A program made the translations under genes and the position numbers. The notes beneath the pieces were generated by a model. The model was not told the DNA's origin. It did no database searches and saw only the letters and a program-made list of their open reading frames with translations. From the NCBI RefSeq assembly GCF_000986785.1, contig NZ_LAYY01000010.1, positions 1 through 64,000 of the forward strand: a stretch of DNA of 64,000 bases. The letters run 5' to 3'. Positions 52,716-61,851 of this stretch are shown piece by piece. Source of the stretch: Mesobacillus campisalis (GTDB taxonomy: Bacteria > Bacillota > Bacilli > Bacillales > Cytobacillaceae). The stretch's first letter is position 1, and every line of letters starts with the position of its first letter.

Positions 52716-55700
52716 TTACATATTCCGCCGGTACTGCCCGCCCACTTCGTAAAGCGCCCTGGTGATTTGGCCGAGGCTGGCGTATTGGACGGTTTCCATC
52801 AGCTCTTCAAAAACATTGCCGCCGCTGACCGCTGCCTGCTTCAGCCTCCTCAGGGCTTCCTCGCTCTTGTCAGCGTTCCTGCCCTGGAAATCGCGGAGAT
52901 TAGCAATCTGGAGCTCTTTTTCTTCCTTCGTGGCCCGCGCCAGCTCCATATTGTCGACTTCCTCTTCCGAAGGCGGATTTGGGTTCAAATAAGTGTTCAC
53001 CCCAATGATCGGCAGCTCGCCGGTATGCTTCTTCATTTCATAGTACATCGACTCATCCTGGATCTTGCCGCGCTGATACTGTGTCTCCATCGCGCCAAGC
53101 ACCCCGCCGCGGTCATTGATGCGCTCAAATTCCTGCAGCACAGCTTCTTCAACGAGGTCGGTCAGTTCTTCAATAATGAAGGAACCCTGCAGCGGATTCT
53201 CGTTTTTCGTCAATCCGTGCTCCTTCGTGATGATCATCTGGATCGCCATCGCCCGCCGCACCGACTCCTCCGTCGGCGTCGTGATCGCTTCGTCATAGGC
53301 ATTGGTGTGCAGCGAGTTGCAGTTGTCATGGAGCGCCATCAACGCCTGAAGCGTGGTCCTGATATCATTAAAATCAATCTCCTGGGCATGCAGTGAACGT
53401 CCTGACGTCTGGACATGGTACTTCAGCTTCTGGCTGCGTTCATTGGCGCCGTACTTGTTCTTCATGACCGTCGCCCAGATGCGGCGGGCCACACGGCCGA
53501 TGACGGTGTATTCCGGATCCAGGCCGTTCGAGAAGAAGAAGCTCAGGTTCGGCGCGAAATCGTCGATATGCATGCCGCGGCTTAAGTAATACTCCACATA
53601 CGTAAAGCCGTTGGAGAGCGTGAACGCCAGCTGCGAAATTGGGTTGGCCCCCGCCTCGGCGATATGGTAGCCCGAAATCGAGACCGAATAATAGTTGCGC
53701 ACCTTATGGTCGATAAAATACTGCTGGATGTCGCCCATCATTCGGAGCGCAAATTCGGTCGAGAAGATGCATGTGTTCTGTCCCTGGTCTTCTTTTAAAA
53801 TATCCGCCTGCACCGTGCCTCGTACGGTGCTCAGTGTCCACGATTTCACCTGCAGGTATTCCTCATCGTTCAGCTTCCGGCCAAGCTCGGCTTCCTTCTT
53901 TTCCACCTGCTGGGCGATGGCCGTGTTCATGAACATCGCAAGGATGATCGGCGCCGGTCCATTGATGGTCATTGAGACGGATGTGGAAGGGAGGCACAGA
54001 TCAAAGCCAGCATACAGCTTTTTCATGTCCTCGAGCGTACAGACGCTGACGCCGCTCTCGCCGACCTTTCCGTATATGTCCGGACGGTAATCCGGGTCTT
54101 CCCCGTAGAGCGTCACCGAATCAAAGGCCGTACTCAGGCGCTTGGCATCATCGTCCTTCGAGAGGTAATGGAAGCGGCGGTTTGTCCGCTCCGGGGTGCC
54201 TTCGCCGGCAAACTGGCGTTTCGGGTCTTCGCCTTCGCGCTTGAACGGGAATACGCCCGCCGTATACGGGAACGATCCTGGAACATTTTCAAGGTACACC
54301 CAGCGCAGAATTTCACCATAGTCCTTGTATCTTGGCAGGCTGACCTTTGGAATCGACAATCCCGAAAGGCTAGTGGTCCTAAGCACCGTGACGATTTCCT
54401 TGTCGCGGATTTTGGTCACGAACGAGTCAGACGCATATTTCTCCTTCAGGCTCTCCCAGCTCTCAAGAATCTTCTTCGACTCCGGCGTCAGCTTTGCTTC
54501 CACACTGGACTTTAAGGCTTCCAGCGCTGATGACGCCTCTTCATTGCCCTGCTCCTTCACCGCTTCAAGCGCGCCTTCAAGCTGGAACAGGCTTCTTGCA
54601 AGCTCGGCCTGCTCTGTAGCCAGCTTATGGTAGCCCCTGACGGTTTCGGAGATTTCCCTCAGGTAGTAGCGGCGGTCAGCCGGAATAATGACATTCTGCT
54701 TTTCCACTTCCGCTTCTGTGGAAAAGCTGGTTTTCCAGTTTGTTCCGGCCTTCTCGTTTAGCTTGGCAACTAGCGCGGCAAACAATGCATTCGTCCCGGG
54801 GTCATTGAACTGGCTGGCAATTGTCCCATAAACCGGCATTTCACCAAGGTCCCGGTCAAACAGCATATGGCTGCGCTGGTACTGCTTCTGCACCTGCCTT
54901 CTTGCGTCCTCCGAGCCTTTGCGCTCAAATTTATTGATGACGATCAGGTCGGCATAGTCAATCATGTCGATTTTTTCAAGCTGGGACGGAGCCCCGAACT
55001 CGCTTGTCATCACATACAATGACACATCGCACACATCGGTTATGCCGGCATCTCCCTGCCCGATTCCGCTCGTTTCGACGATGATCAAATCAAACCCGGC
55101 CGCTTTCGTGACCGCAATCGCGTCCTGGATCGCAAGCGAAAGTTCAGATTTCGCCTTCCGGGTGGCCAGGCTTCGCATATACACGCGCGGAGAAAAGATC
55201 GCATTCATGCGGATCCGGTCGCCAAGGAGGGCGCCGCCTGTTTTTTGCTTTGTAGGATCGACAGACAGAATCGCCACTCTTTTCTCCGGAATCTCATTCA
55301 GGAAACGGCGGATCAGTTCATCGGTCAGCGAGCTTTTTCCCGCTCCGCCCGTTCCGGTGATGCCGACCACCGGGACCGTCTTCGTCATGCTTTTTACCTT
55401 TTCGATCACAGCGGTCGCCGCTGTTTCGGCCCCCGCGCTATCGGTTTTGGCACTTACCTGCTGCTCAGCCAGCGTAATCAGTTTCGCCACAGTACGGACA
55501 TCGCCGCGTTCCAGCTGCCCAAGCTCGCTCGCCGCCTCCGGGCTCACGGTCGCAAAGTCGCATTCCTTGATCATTTCCTGGATCATGCCCTCAAGGCCAA
55601 GCTTGCGGCCGTCTTCTGGTGAAAAAATCCTGGAGATGCCATATTCATGCAGTTCTTTTATTTCCCTCGGGATGATGACTCCGCCCCCGCCGCCGTAAAT

Positions 55701-55976
55701 GCGAATATGAGGCGCGCCTTTTTCCTGCAGGAGGTCGTACATGTATTTAAAATATTCCACATGTCCGCCCTGATAGGAAGAAATCGCGATTCCCTGGACA
55801 TCCTCCTGGATCGCCGCATTGACGACTTCCTCCACCGAACGGTTGTGGCCAAGATGGATGACTTCCGCGCCATTGGCCTGCAGAATCCTGCGCATGATAT
55901 TGATGCTCGCATCATGGCCGTCAAACAGGCTTGATGCGGTCACAAAACGGATATGATGTGTCGGTTCGTACCTCAT
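52716..55976 (-). CDS. icmF: Fused acyl-CoA mutase IcmF (isobutyryl-CoA mutase with G-protein chaperone)
   Basis: IcmF uses adenosylcobalamin to rearrange isobutyryl-CoA and n-butyryl-CoA (some members act on pivalyl- or isovaleryl-CoA). The 1086 aa carry, in order, a B12-binding domain (about 10-140, base-off ligand H21 in FDGHDAS), a MeaB-like GTPase (P-loop GTGGAGKS 208-215, [11 protein letters not shown] near 350), a linker and the mutase barrel (about 540-1060: [39 protein letters not shown]). The ATG overlaps the tetR stop. With acyl-CoA dehydrogenases upstream, a role in branched-chain or butyryl-CoA catabolism is likely. Confidence 0.93.
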   Translation of the reverse strand: MRYEPTHHIRFVTASSLFDGHDASINIMRRILQANGAEVIHLGHNRSVEEVVNAAIQEDVQGIAISSYQGGHVEYFKYMYDLLQEKGAPHIRIYGGGGGVIIPREIKELHEYGISRIFSPEDGRKLGLEGMIQEMIKECDFATVSPEAASELGQLERGDVRTVAKLITLAEQQVSAKTDSAGAETAATAVIEKVKSMTKTVPVVGITGTGGAGKSSLTDELIRRFLNEIPEKRVAILSVDPTKQKTGGALLGDRIRMNAIFSPRVYMRSLATRKAKSELSLAIQDAIAVTKAAGFDLIIVETSGIGQGDAGITDVCDVSLYVMTSEFGAPSQLEKIDMIDYADLIVINKFERKGSEDARRQVQKQYQRSHMLFDRDLGEMPVYGTIASQFNDPGTNALFAALVAKLNEKAGTNWKTSFSTEAEVEKQNVIIPADRRYYLREISETVRGYHKLATEQAELARSLFQLEGALEAVKEQGNEEASSALEALKSSVEAKLTPESKKILESWESLKEKYASDSFVTKIRDKEIVTVLRTTSLSGLSIPKVSLPRYKDYGEILRWVYLENVPGSFPYTAGVFPFKREGEDPKRQFAGEGTPERTNRRFHYLSKDDDAKRLSTAFDSVTLYGEDPDYRPDIYGKVGESGVSVCTLEDMKKLYAGFDLCLPSTSVSMTINGPAPIILAMFMNTAIAQQVEKKEAELGRKLNDEEYLQVKSWTLSTVRGTVQADILKEDQGQNTCIFSTEFALRMMGDIQQYFIDHKVRNYYSVSISGYHIAEAGANPISQLAFTLSNGFTYVEYYLSRGMHIDDFAPNLSFFFSNGLDPEYTVIGRVARRIWATVMKNKYGANERSQKLKYHVQTSGRSLHAQEIDFNDIRTTLQALMALHDNCNSLHTNAYDEAITTPTEESVRRAMAIQMIITKEHGLTKNENPLQGSFIIEELTDLVEEAVLQEFERINDRGGVLGAMETQYQRGKIQDESMYYEMKKHTGELPIIGVNTYLNPNPPSEEEVDNMELARATKEEKELQIANLRDFQGRNADKSEEALRRLKQAAVSGGNVFEELMETVQYASLGQITRALYEVGGQYRRNM

Positions 55977-56629
55977 CCTTCTCCCCCTGTTCCTAGTTTG
56001 ACCTTTCCTTCCTTCATCCCATGAAATAGCAGGTCAAGCTGCAATTCGATATACTCTTCGAGGCTGTACGCCTTCTGCAGCGCCCAGCGGCGGAAGGCCC
56101 ACATCTGCCCCTGGACGAAAATATTGTGGGCAATCAGTTTCACTTCCTGCTCCGTGAGGTCCAGCTCCCCATTTTTCACACAGTTCCCAATCACATTCTC
56201 AAACATGCCGACCATCTGGATTTCCTTGTTCAGCACATATGGGAGGGCATCCTTGCCGAGCGATTTCGCCTCCTGATACATGACAAGGACTTCATCCTGC
56301 ATATCGGCCATTTCCCGGAAGTAATAGGCGATGCTCAGCTTCAGGGCTTCGACCGTCCCCTGGTTCGTGTCAAGGTCCTTTTGCAGCCGCTCGCGGATCT
56401 GGTCGTACATCCTGTCGACCACAAGGTACAAAATATCTTCCTTCTTGCGGATATACTCGTACAGCGTCCCTATGCTGAAACCTGCCGCTCTTGCGATTTC
56501 GCGGGTGGTGGTGCGGTGAAACCCTTTCTGCTTAAAAAGAGTCACCGCCCCCTTGATCATCTGGTCGCGCCTTTTGATCACCAGCCGTTCATCCTTGACT
56601 GAAGCCTCCACTTCCCGCTTTTTCATCAT
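55973..56629 (-). CDS. TetR family transcriptional regulator
   Basis: This 218-aa repressor-type protein has an N-terminal HTH (about residues 27-73: [40 protein letters not shown]) and a helical ligand domain of the kind that binds acyl-CoA (similar to FadR/YsiA). It overlaps icmF by ATGA and starts 54 bases after acdA, so it is part of the acyl-CoA operon and probably regulates it. The start is ATG 56629 or 56626 behind GGGGGGAG. Confidence 0.85.
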   Translation of the reverse strand: MMKKREVEASVKDERLVIKRRDQMIKGAVTLFKQKGFHRTTTREIARAAGFSIGTLYEYIRKKEDILYLVVDRMYDQIRERLQKDLDTNQGTVEALKLSIAYYFREMADMQDEVLVMYQEAKSLGKDALPYVLNKEIQMVGMFENVIGNCVKNGELDLTEQEVKLIAHNIFVQGQMWAFRRWALQKAYSLEEYIELQLDLLFHGMKEGKVKLGTGGEG

Positions 56630-56682
56630 CTCCCCCCTTTTCGTTCACTGGTTTATTGCCTGAAAGATGGCTTCTTCATTAG

Positions 56683-57822
56683 TTATTTTGTCAGCATCCT
56701 TGAAATCACGAGGCGCTGGATTTCCTGTGTGCCTTCGTAAATCTGCGTAATTTTTGCGTCTCGCATAAAGCGCTCGACCGGGTATTCCTTCGTATAGCCA
56801 TAACCGCCAAAGATTTGGACCGCTTCGGTTGTAACCTTCATCGCGGTATCCCCGGCGAGCAGCTTCGACATCGCCGATTCTTTTCCATATGGCAGCCCTT
56901 CCGACTCTAGCCATGCCGCCTGGTAGGTCAATAGCCTTGATGCCTCGATTTGCGTCGCCATGTCGGCAAGCTTAAAACCAACTCCCTGCTGGGCAGCGAT
57001 TGGCTTGCCAAACTGGTGGCGGTCCTTCGCATAGTCGACCGCTGCGTCGAGGGCGCCCTGGGCAATCCCGACTGCCTGGGCGGCGATTCCGTTCCGGCCG
57101 CCATCAAGCGTCATCATTGCGATTTTAAAGCCTTCGCCTACCTTGCCAAGCACGTTTTCCTTCGGCACGCGGCAGTCTTCAAAGATGATCTCCGTTGTCG
57201 GCGAGGAGCGGATTCCCAGTTTCTTTTCCTTCTTGCCAACAGAAAATCCCGGGAAGTCGCTTTCAATAATGAAAGCGGTGGTTCCTTTCTGCCTGCTTTC
57301 CGGATCGGTCAGCGCGAACACGACATAAATTTCCGCTTCGCCGCCATTGGTGATAAAAATCTTCGAGCCATTGAGGATATAATGGTCGCCGTCTTCACGA
57401 GCGGTCGTCTTCATTCCGCCGGCATCCGAACCGCTGCCCGGCTCTGTCAATCCGTAGGCGCCCATCTTCTCTCCCAGGGCCATCGGCTTCAGGTACTTCT
57501 GCTTCTGCTCTTCGCTGCCAAACTTGTAGATGGGCCAGCCGGCAAGCGAGGTATGGGCAGAAAGGGTAACCCCTGTCGACGCACAGACGCGGGACAGCTC
57601 TTCGACCGCGATGCAGTAGGCCAGATAGTCGCTGCCAATGCCGCCATACTCTTCCGGCCACGGAATCCCCGTCAATCCCAGCTCCGCCATTTTGTTGAAA
57701 ATCCCGCGGTCAAACTGCTCCTCCTCATCCCGCTCCGCAGCCGTAGGCGCCACTTCATTCCGGGCAAAATCCCGAACCATTTTGCGAATCATTTCATGCT
57801 CTTCGGTTAAACGGAAATTCAT
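56683..57822 (-). CDS. acdA: Acyl-CoA dehydrogenase (AcdA type)
   Basis: This FAD enzyme introduces the alpha-beta double bond in acyl-CoA. The 379-aa protein has all three ACAD domains, with [19 protein letters not shown] (about 123-141) and [14 protein letters not shown] as the FAD and substrate site. The catalytic Glu is in [16 protein letters not shown] near the C-terminus. Its position downstream of fadF and upstream of rpoE corresponds to B. subtilis acdA. The substrate is likely short or branched acyl-CoA but is not fixed by sequence. Confidence 0.92.
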   Translation of the reverse strand: MNFRLTEEHEMIRKMVRDFARNEVAPTAAERDEEEQFDRGIFNKMAELGLTGIPWPEEYGGIGSDYLAYCIAVEELSRVCASTGVTLSAHTSLAGWPIYKFGSEEQKQKYLKPMALGEKMGAYGLTEPGSGSDAGGMKTTAREDGDHYILNGSKIFITNGGEAEIYVVFALTDPESRQKGTTAFIIESDFPGFSVGKKEKKLGIRSSPTTEIIFEDCRVPKENVLGKVGEGFKIAMMTLDGGRNGIAAQAVGIAQGALDAAVDYAKDRHQFGKPIAAQQGVGFKLADMATQIEASRLLTYQAAWLESEGLPYGKESAMSKLLAGDTAMKVTTEAVQIFGGYGYTKEYPVERFMRDAKITQIYEGTQEIQRLVISRMLTK

Positions 57823-57894
57823 TGTATTCTCCTCCTGTTCAATGATTAGTTTCTATGATTGTTTTTCTATTAAAATGCTGTTTTGCTAGTTGGT

Positions 57895-58170
57895 CGGGAT
57901 ATTAGCGTGAAGTCCGTGCCGCCATCGACCGTTTTTTTTGTTAATAGGCTTTATCGACGCAAATCCTGTGGCCCTAGCAACTCTTTTTTGCGCCAATCGG
58001 CCCTATTAGCGCAATTCTTTGGCAACAAAGCACACTTTTTTACGCCAATCAGCCCTATTAACGCAATTTCCAGGCTCCCTAGCACTCTCTTTTACGTCAA
58101 TCGGCCCTATTAGCGCAATTTCCAGGCTCCCTAGCACTCTTTTTTACGCCAATCCACTATTGGCGCAGGC
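57895..58170 (-). repeat. Intergenic array E: 52-bp repeats with GCGCTAATAGGG core
   Basis: The 357-base gap between the two acyl-CoA dehydrogenase genes holds a repeat with an exact 52-base period: the CAATC anchor occurs at 57994, 58046, 58098 and 58150, with a degenerate unit before. On the minus strand each unit reads GCGCTAATAGGGC, then GATTGGCGTAAAAAAG, then a TGCTAGGGAGCCTGG spacer. No gene or clear promoter is seen. Confidence 0.75.
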
Positions 58171-58179
58171 GACAACACT

Positions 58180-59310
58180 CTACAAAAACTTACTAATCAC
58201 TATCCTCTGAATCTCGCTTGTTCCTTCGTAAATCTCGGTCACTTTCGCGTCGCGGAAGTAGCGCTCGACTGGATACTCTTTTGTGTAGCCATAGCCGCCA
58301 AATACCTGGACGGCTTCAATCGCCGTTTCCACCGCTGTCCTTGAGGCAAACAGCTTGGCCATGGACGCTTCCTTGCCGCATTTTAGCCCTTCCTGGCGCA
58401 GATTGGCTGCCTGATAGACCAGAAGCTTTGAAGCTTCAACCGCCGTCGCCATATCGGCCAGCTTGAAGCCGACTCCCTGCTGGAGGGCAATTGGCTTGCC
58501 GAACTGCTGGCGCTCTTTCGCATAGGCTGCTGCTGCCTTGAGCGCCGCCTCGGCAATCCCCAGCGCCTGGGCGGCAATGCCGATCCGGCCGGCATCCAGG
58601 TTGGCCATCGCAATTTTAAAGCCTTCGCCTTCCGCGCCCAGCAGGTTTTCCTTCGGAACTTTCATGTCCTCGAACGTCAGCTGGACCGTTCGCGAGCCAT
58701 GAAGACCCATTTTATGCTCATCCTTGCCGATCACAAGCCCCGGCGTCCCCTTTTCAACAATAAAAGCGGAGATTCCCTTTGAGCCCCCGTCCGGGCTGGT
58801 CCGCGCAAAAACGATATACGTATCCGCTTCGCCGCCATTAGTGATAAACACCTTGGAGCCATTCAGCACATAATGGCCGTCCTTCCATTCCGCTTTCGTT
58901 TTCAGGCTGGCCGCATCGGAGCCGGCGCCTGGCTCGGTCAAACAGAAGGCGCCAAGATATTCGCCGGAAGCAAGCTTTGGCACATACTTCTGCTTTTGCT
59001 CCTCCGTCCCGAAGTACAGAATCGGATTGGTCCCGACCGATGTATGCACCGACAGGATGACGCCGACGGTCGCACTCACTTTGGACAGCTCATGGATGGC
59101 AATGATATAGGAAGTGAAATCCATTTCCGAGCCGCCATATTCTTCAGGAACGGGAATTCCCATCAAGCCAAGCTCGCCCATTTTCCTGACAATCTCGCGG
59201 GGAAACTTCCCATCCTCCATCTCCTCCACAAACGGTGCAATTTCCTTTTCCGCAAAATCCCGAACCATCTTGCGCATCATCTGTTGCTCTTCTGTGAATC
59301 TAAGGTTCAT
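58180..59310 (-). CDS. Acyl-CoA dehydrogenase (MmgC/butyryl-CoA type)
   Basis: This second ACAD has 376 aa. FAD and substrate motifs are [20 protein letters not shown] (about 121-140) and [15 protein letters not shown]; the catalytic Glu is in [18 protein letters not shown] at the end. It resembles short-chain butyryl-CoA dehydrogenases. GGGAGGAAACAGCC precedes the ATG, and hbd ends 39 bases upstream, so they form one operon. Confidence 0.92.
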   Translation of the reverse strand: MNLRFTEEQQMMRKMVRDFAEKEIAPFVEEMEDGKFPREIVRKMGELGLMGIPVPEEYGGSEMDFTSYIIAIHELSKVSATVGVILSVHTSVGTNPILYFGTEEQKQKYVPKLASGEYLGAFCLTEPGAGSDAASLKTKAEWKDGHYVLNGSKVFITNGGEADTYIVFARTSPDGGSKGISAFIVEKGTPGLVIGKDEHKMGLHGSRTVQLTFEDMKVPKENLLGAEGEGFKIAMANLDAGRIGIAAQALGIAEAALKAAAAYAKERQQFGKPIALQQGVGFKLADMATAVEASKLLVYQAANLRQEGLKCGKEASMAKLFASRTAVETAIEAVQVFGGYGYTKEYPVERYFRDAKVTEIYEGTSEIQRIVISKFL

Positions 59311-59349
59311 GGCTGTTTCCTCCCTGGTGGAGTTTTTTATAAAATCGAA

Positions 59350-60201
59350 TCACTCATAAACATAGAAGCCGCGTCCAGATTTCTTTCCGAGCCAGCCGGC
59401 CTTTACATATTTGCGGAGCAGCGGGCATGGGCGGTATTTGGTGTCGCCAAAGCCTTCATGCAGGGTTTCCATGATATAAAGGCATGTATCGAGCCCAATA
59501 AAATCGGCCAGCGTCAGCGGCCCCATCGGATGGTTCATGCCAAGCTTCATGACTTCATCAATCGCTTCCTTTGTGGCGACTCCCTCATACAAGGTATAGA
59601 TGGCTTCATTGATCATCGGCATCAAGATGCGGTTTGAAACAAAGCCCGGAAAGTCGTTGACCTCGACCGGCACCTTGCCGATTCTTTTCGTGATATCTTC
59701 AATCTCCTGGTACACTTCATCCGCCGTAGCAAGGCCGCGGATGATTTCGACAAGCTTCATGACCGGAACCGGGTTCATGAAATGCATGCCGATGACTTTT
59801 TCCGGCCTGTTGGTGGCCGCTGCGATTTCGGTAATGGGAAGCGATGATGTATTGGTGGCAAGGATGGCATGTTCAGGGGCCAGTTCATCCAACTGGCCGA
59901 ACACCTTGGTTTTGATGTCCATGTTCTCCACAGCCGCTTCGATGACAAGGTCTGCTGCCTGGGCATCCTGCAAACTGGTCGATGGTGTAATTCTTGAGAG
60001 GATTTCTTCTTTCTCGTCGGCACTGAGGCGGCCTTTTTCGACATTGCGTGACAGGTTTTTGTTGATGACGCCAAGTCCGCGCTCAACGAATTCCAATTTC
60101 AGGTCGTTCAGGGTCACTGTATAGCCTGCCTGGGCACATACCTGGGCAATGCCCGAGCCCATTTGCCCGGCGCCGACCACCATGATTTTTTCTACTTTCA
60201 T
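59350..60201 (-). CDS. 3-hydroxybutyryl-CoA dehydrogenase
   Basis: This enzyme oxidises 3-hydroxyacyl-CoA with NAD(P)+ in beta-oxidation. The 283-aa protein has the Rossmann start [20 protein letters not shown] (about 8-27), the [15 protein letters not shown] active-site motif (His near 138) and [20 protein letters not shown] (about 224-243). Start ATG 60201 follows GGAGGAATCCGG. The homologue in B. subtilis is mmgB. Confidence 0.92.
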   Translation of the reverse strand: MKVEKIMVVGAGQMGSGIAQVCAQAGYTVTLNDLKLEFVERGLGVINKNLSRNVEKGRLSADEKEEILSRITPSTSLQDAQAADLVIEAAVENMDIKTKVFGQLDELAPEHAILATNTSSLPITEIAAATNRPEKVIGMHFMNPVPVMKLVEIIRGLATADEVYQEIEDITKRIGKVPVEVNDFPGFVSNRILMPMINEAIYTLYEGVATKEAIDEVMKLGMNHPMGPLTLADFIGLDTCLYIMETLHEGFGDTKYRPCPLLRKYVKAGWLGKKSGRGFYVYE

Positions 60202-60223
60202 CCGGATTCCTCCTCTTATTAAG

Positions 60224-60339
60224 AAGCGCAAGCGCCTTGGTCAGCCCCGACTAGCGCTGGAGGGCCGGCAGGTGAAGTCGTTCTTTGACTTCATCGGACG
60301 GACCGAAGCGACTCGAGGGGCTAGGCGCTGGAGCTGGAC
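60224..60339. repeat. About 117-bp structured repeat, copy 2 (thiolase-hbd gap)
   Basis: This matches the copy at 51501-51618: GCGCCTTGGTCAGCCCC pairs with GGGGCTAGGCGC, with the GAAGTC-GTTCTTT-GACTTC inner hairpin. The copy sits just upstream of the hbd RBS, so it will be transcribed with hbd if thiolase and hbd share a transcript. The rest of 60340-60486 shows nothing else. Confidence 0.75.
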
Positions 60340-60486
60340 AGTTATCTAACTCCAGTCGCACATTCTTTCTTATAATTTAAAATTCGCGCAAACCGGACAG
60401 GCCAGCTTCCTGCTGTACCTGCCCGTTCTGCCTTCTATTCATCTCTCATTTTCAAGCATCATTCATTTATGAGCGACAATCGCCGT

Positions 60487-61674
60487 TCAGCTCTTCGGCA
60501 CTTCAATCATGACGGCATCTCCCTGGCCACCGCCTGAGCAGATGGCCGCGATGCCGATGCCGCCTCCGCGGCGTTTCAGCTCGTGCATCAGCGTTAAAAT
60601 AACTCTTGTGCCGCTGGCGCCGATTGGATGACCCAGTGCGACTGCCCCTCCGTTGACATTGACCTTTTCAGGATCAAGGCCGGCAATCTGGCCACTTGCC
60701 AATGCCACCGCCGCGAAGGCCTCATTGATTTCAAACAGGTCGACTTCCTCTAGCGATTTTCCTGATTTCTTTAAAAGTTCATTGATCACTAATCCCGGTG
60801 TCTTCGGGAAATCCTTTGCCTCGACAGCTAAGGCCGCATGAGCAAGAATGACGGCCTGCGGCTTACGGCCTTCCCGCTCGGCGCGTTCTTCGCTCATCAG
60901 CACAAGGGCCGCGGCTCCATCGTTGACCCCCGGGGCATTCCCAGCGGTGATGCTGCCATCATGGTTGAACACAGGCTTAAGCTTTGCCAGCACTTCGATT
61001 GCCGTATCCTTACGGGGAGCTTCATCCTGTTCAACAAGCAAAGGAGCACCTTTACGCTGTGGAACTTCCACCGCCACGATTTCCTCGGCAAGCCTGCCTG
61101 CTTCGATGGCTTCGACCGCTTTTTGATGGCTTCTCAGCGCCCACTCGTCCTGCGCCTCGCGGCTGATTTCCATATCGCGGGCCGTTTCGTTTCCGTATGT
61201 GCCCATATGGACACCCGTGAACGAGCAGGTCAACCCGTCATGAACCATCAGATCCTTCACTTCGCCATCGCCCATCCTTAGTCCCCAGCGGGCCTTCGGC
61301 AGCATGTATGGCGCATTGCTCATGGACTCCATGCCGCCGGCGACAATCACTTCTTCCTCCCCGGAACGGATCAGCACATCCCCAAGTGTGACGCTGCGAA
61401 TTCCCGAGGCACAAACCTTGTTGATCAGCTCGGTTTTCACTTCCCAGGGAATTCCTGCATGCCTTGCAGCCTGGCGGGATGGAAGCTGCCCCTGCCCTCC
61501 CTGGAGAACATTGCCGAGCAGCACTTCACCGATTTCCTCTGGCTTCACGCCAGCCCGCTTAAGTGCCTCTTTGATGGCAATGCCGCCAAGCTGTGAAGCT
61601 GTGAAACTGCTCAGGCTGCCGCCCAGTTTCCCAAAAGGCGTCCTCGCCCCTGCCAAAATAACTGTTTTCCCCAT
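60487..61674 (-). CDS. Acetyl-CoA C-acyltransferase (thiolase)
   Basis: The thiolase cleaves or forms acetoacetyl-CoA and 3-ketoacyl-CoA. The 395-aa protein has active-site C88 in INKVCASGIRS, NEAFAA (about 320), GHPIGASGTR (about 350) and the final Cys in CSGGGQGDAVMIE. It closely resembles biosynthetic/short-chain thiolases such as MmgA. The upstream gap holds a cre-like site and an imperfect GAGCGAGCGTTCAGTC element that could be a half operator for a TetR-type regulator. Confidence 0.93.
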   Translation of the reverse strand: MGKTVILAGARTPFGKLGGSLSSFTASQLGGIAIKEALKRAGVKPEEIGEVLLGNVLQGGQGQLPSRQAARHAGIPWEVKTELINKVCASGIRSVTLGDVLIRSGEEEVIVAGGMESMSNAPYMLPKARWGLRMGDGEVKDLMVHDGLTCSFTGVHMGTYGNETARDMEISREAQDEWALRSHQKAVEAIEAGRLAEEIVAVEVPQRKGAPLLVEQDEAPRKDTAIEVLAKLKPVFNHDGSITAGNAPGVNDGAAALVLMSEERAEREGRKPQAVILAHAALAVEAKDFPKTPGLVINELLKKSGKSLEEVDLFEINEAFAAVALASGQIAGLDPEKVNVNGGAVALGHPIGASGTRVILTLMHELKRRGGGIGIAAICSGGGQGDAVMIEVPKS

Positions 61675-61786
61675 CTTTCATCGCCCCTTATTTGAAAATT
61701 TATATAGCCAAGCCGGAACTTGACTGAACGCTCGCTCGGAATCAAAGCGCGCCTGCAAAGACTCCCTCCTTTCCGGGAGAAATCTG

Positions 61787-61800
61787 TGTAAGCGCTTTTT
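61787..61800 (+). promoter_or_regulatory. Weak cre-like site upstream of the thiolase
   Basis: TGTAAGCGCTTTTT matches 12 of 14 positions of the CcpA cre pattern TGWAANCGNTNWCA and lies 113 bases upstream of the thiolase start. Related mmg genes in B. subtilis are catabolite-repressed. Confidence 0.3.
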
Positions 61801-61812
61801 TAAAATTTATTA

Positions 61813-61843
61813 ATTCAGCGGCGAAAAAATACCGCCGCTGAAT
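61813..61843 (-). terminator. Hairpin after fadF
   Basis: ATTCAGCGGCG and CGCCGCTGAAT pair around a 9-base loop on the minus strand, 9 bases after the fadF stop. An A+T-rich stretch (TAATAAATTTT) follows rather than a clean T run. Confidence 0.65.
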
Positions 61844-61851
61844 CCAAGTTG

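Noticed and set aside
61690-61760. FadR/TetR operator before the thiolase
   Set aside because: GAGCGAGCGTTCAGTC is only partly palindromic; about half the positions pair, so it is kept as a remark and not as a site.
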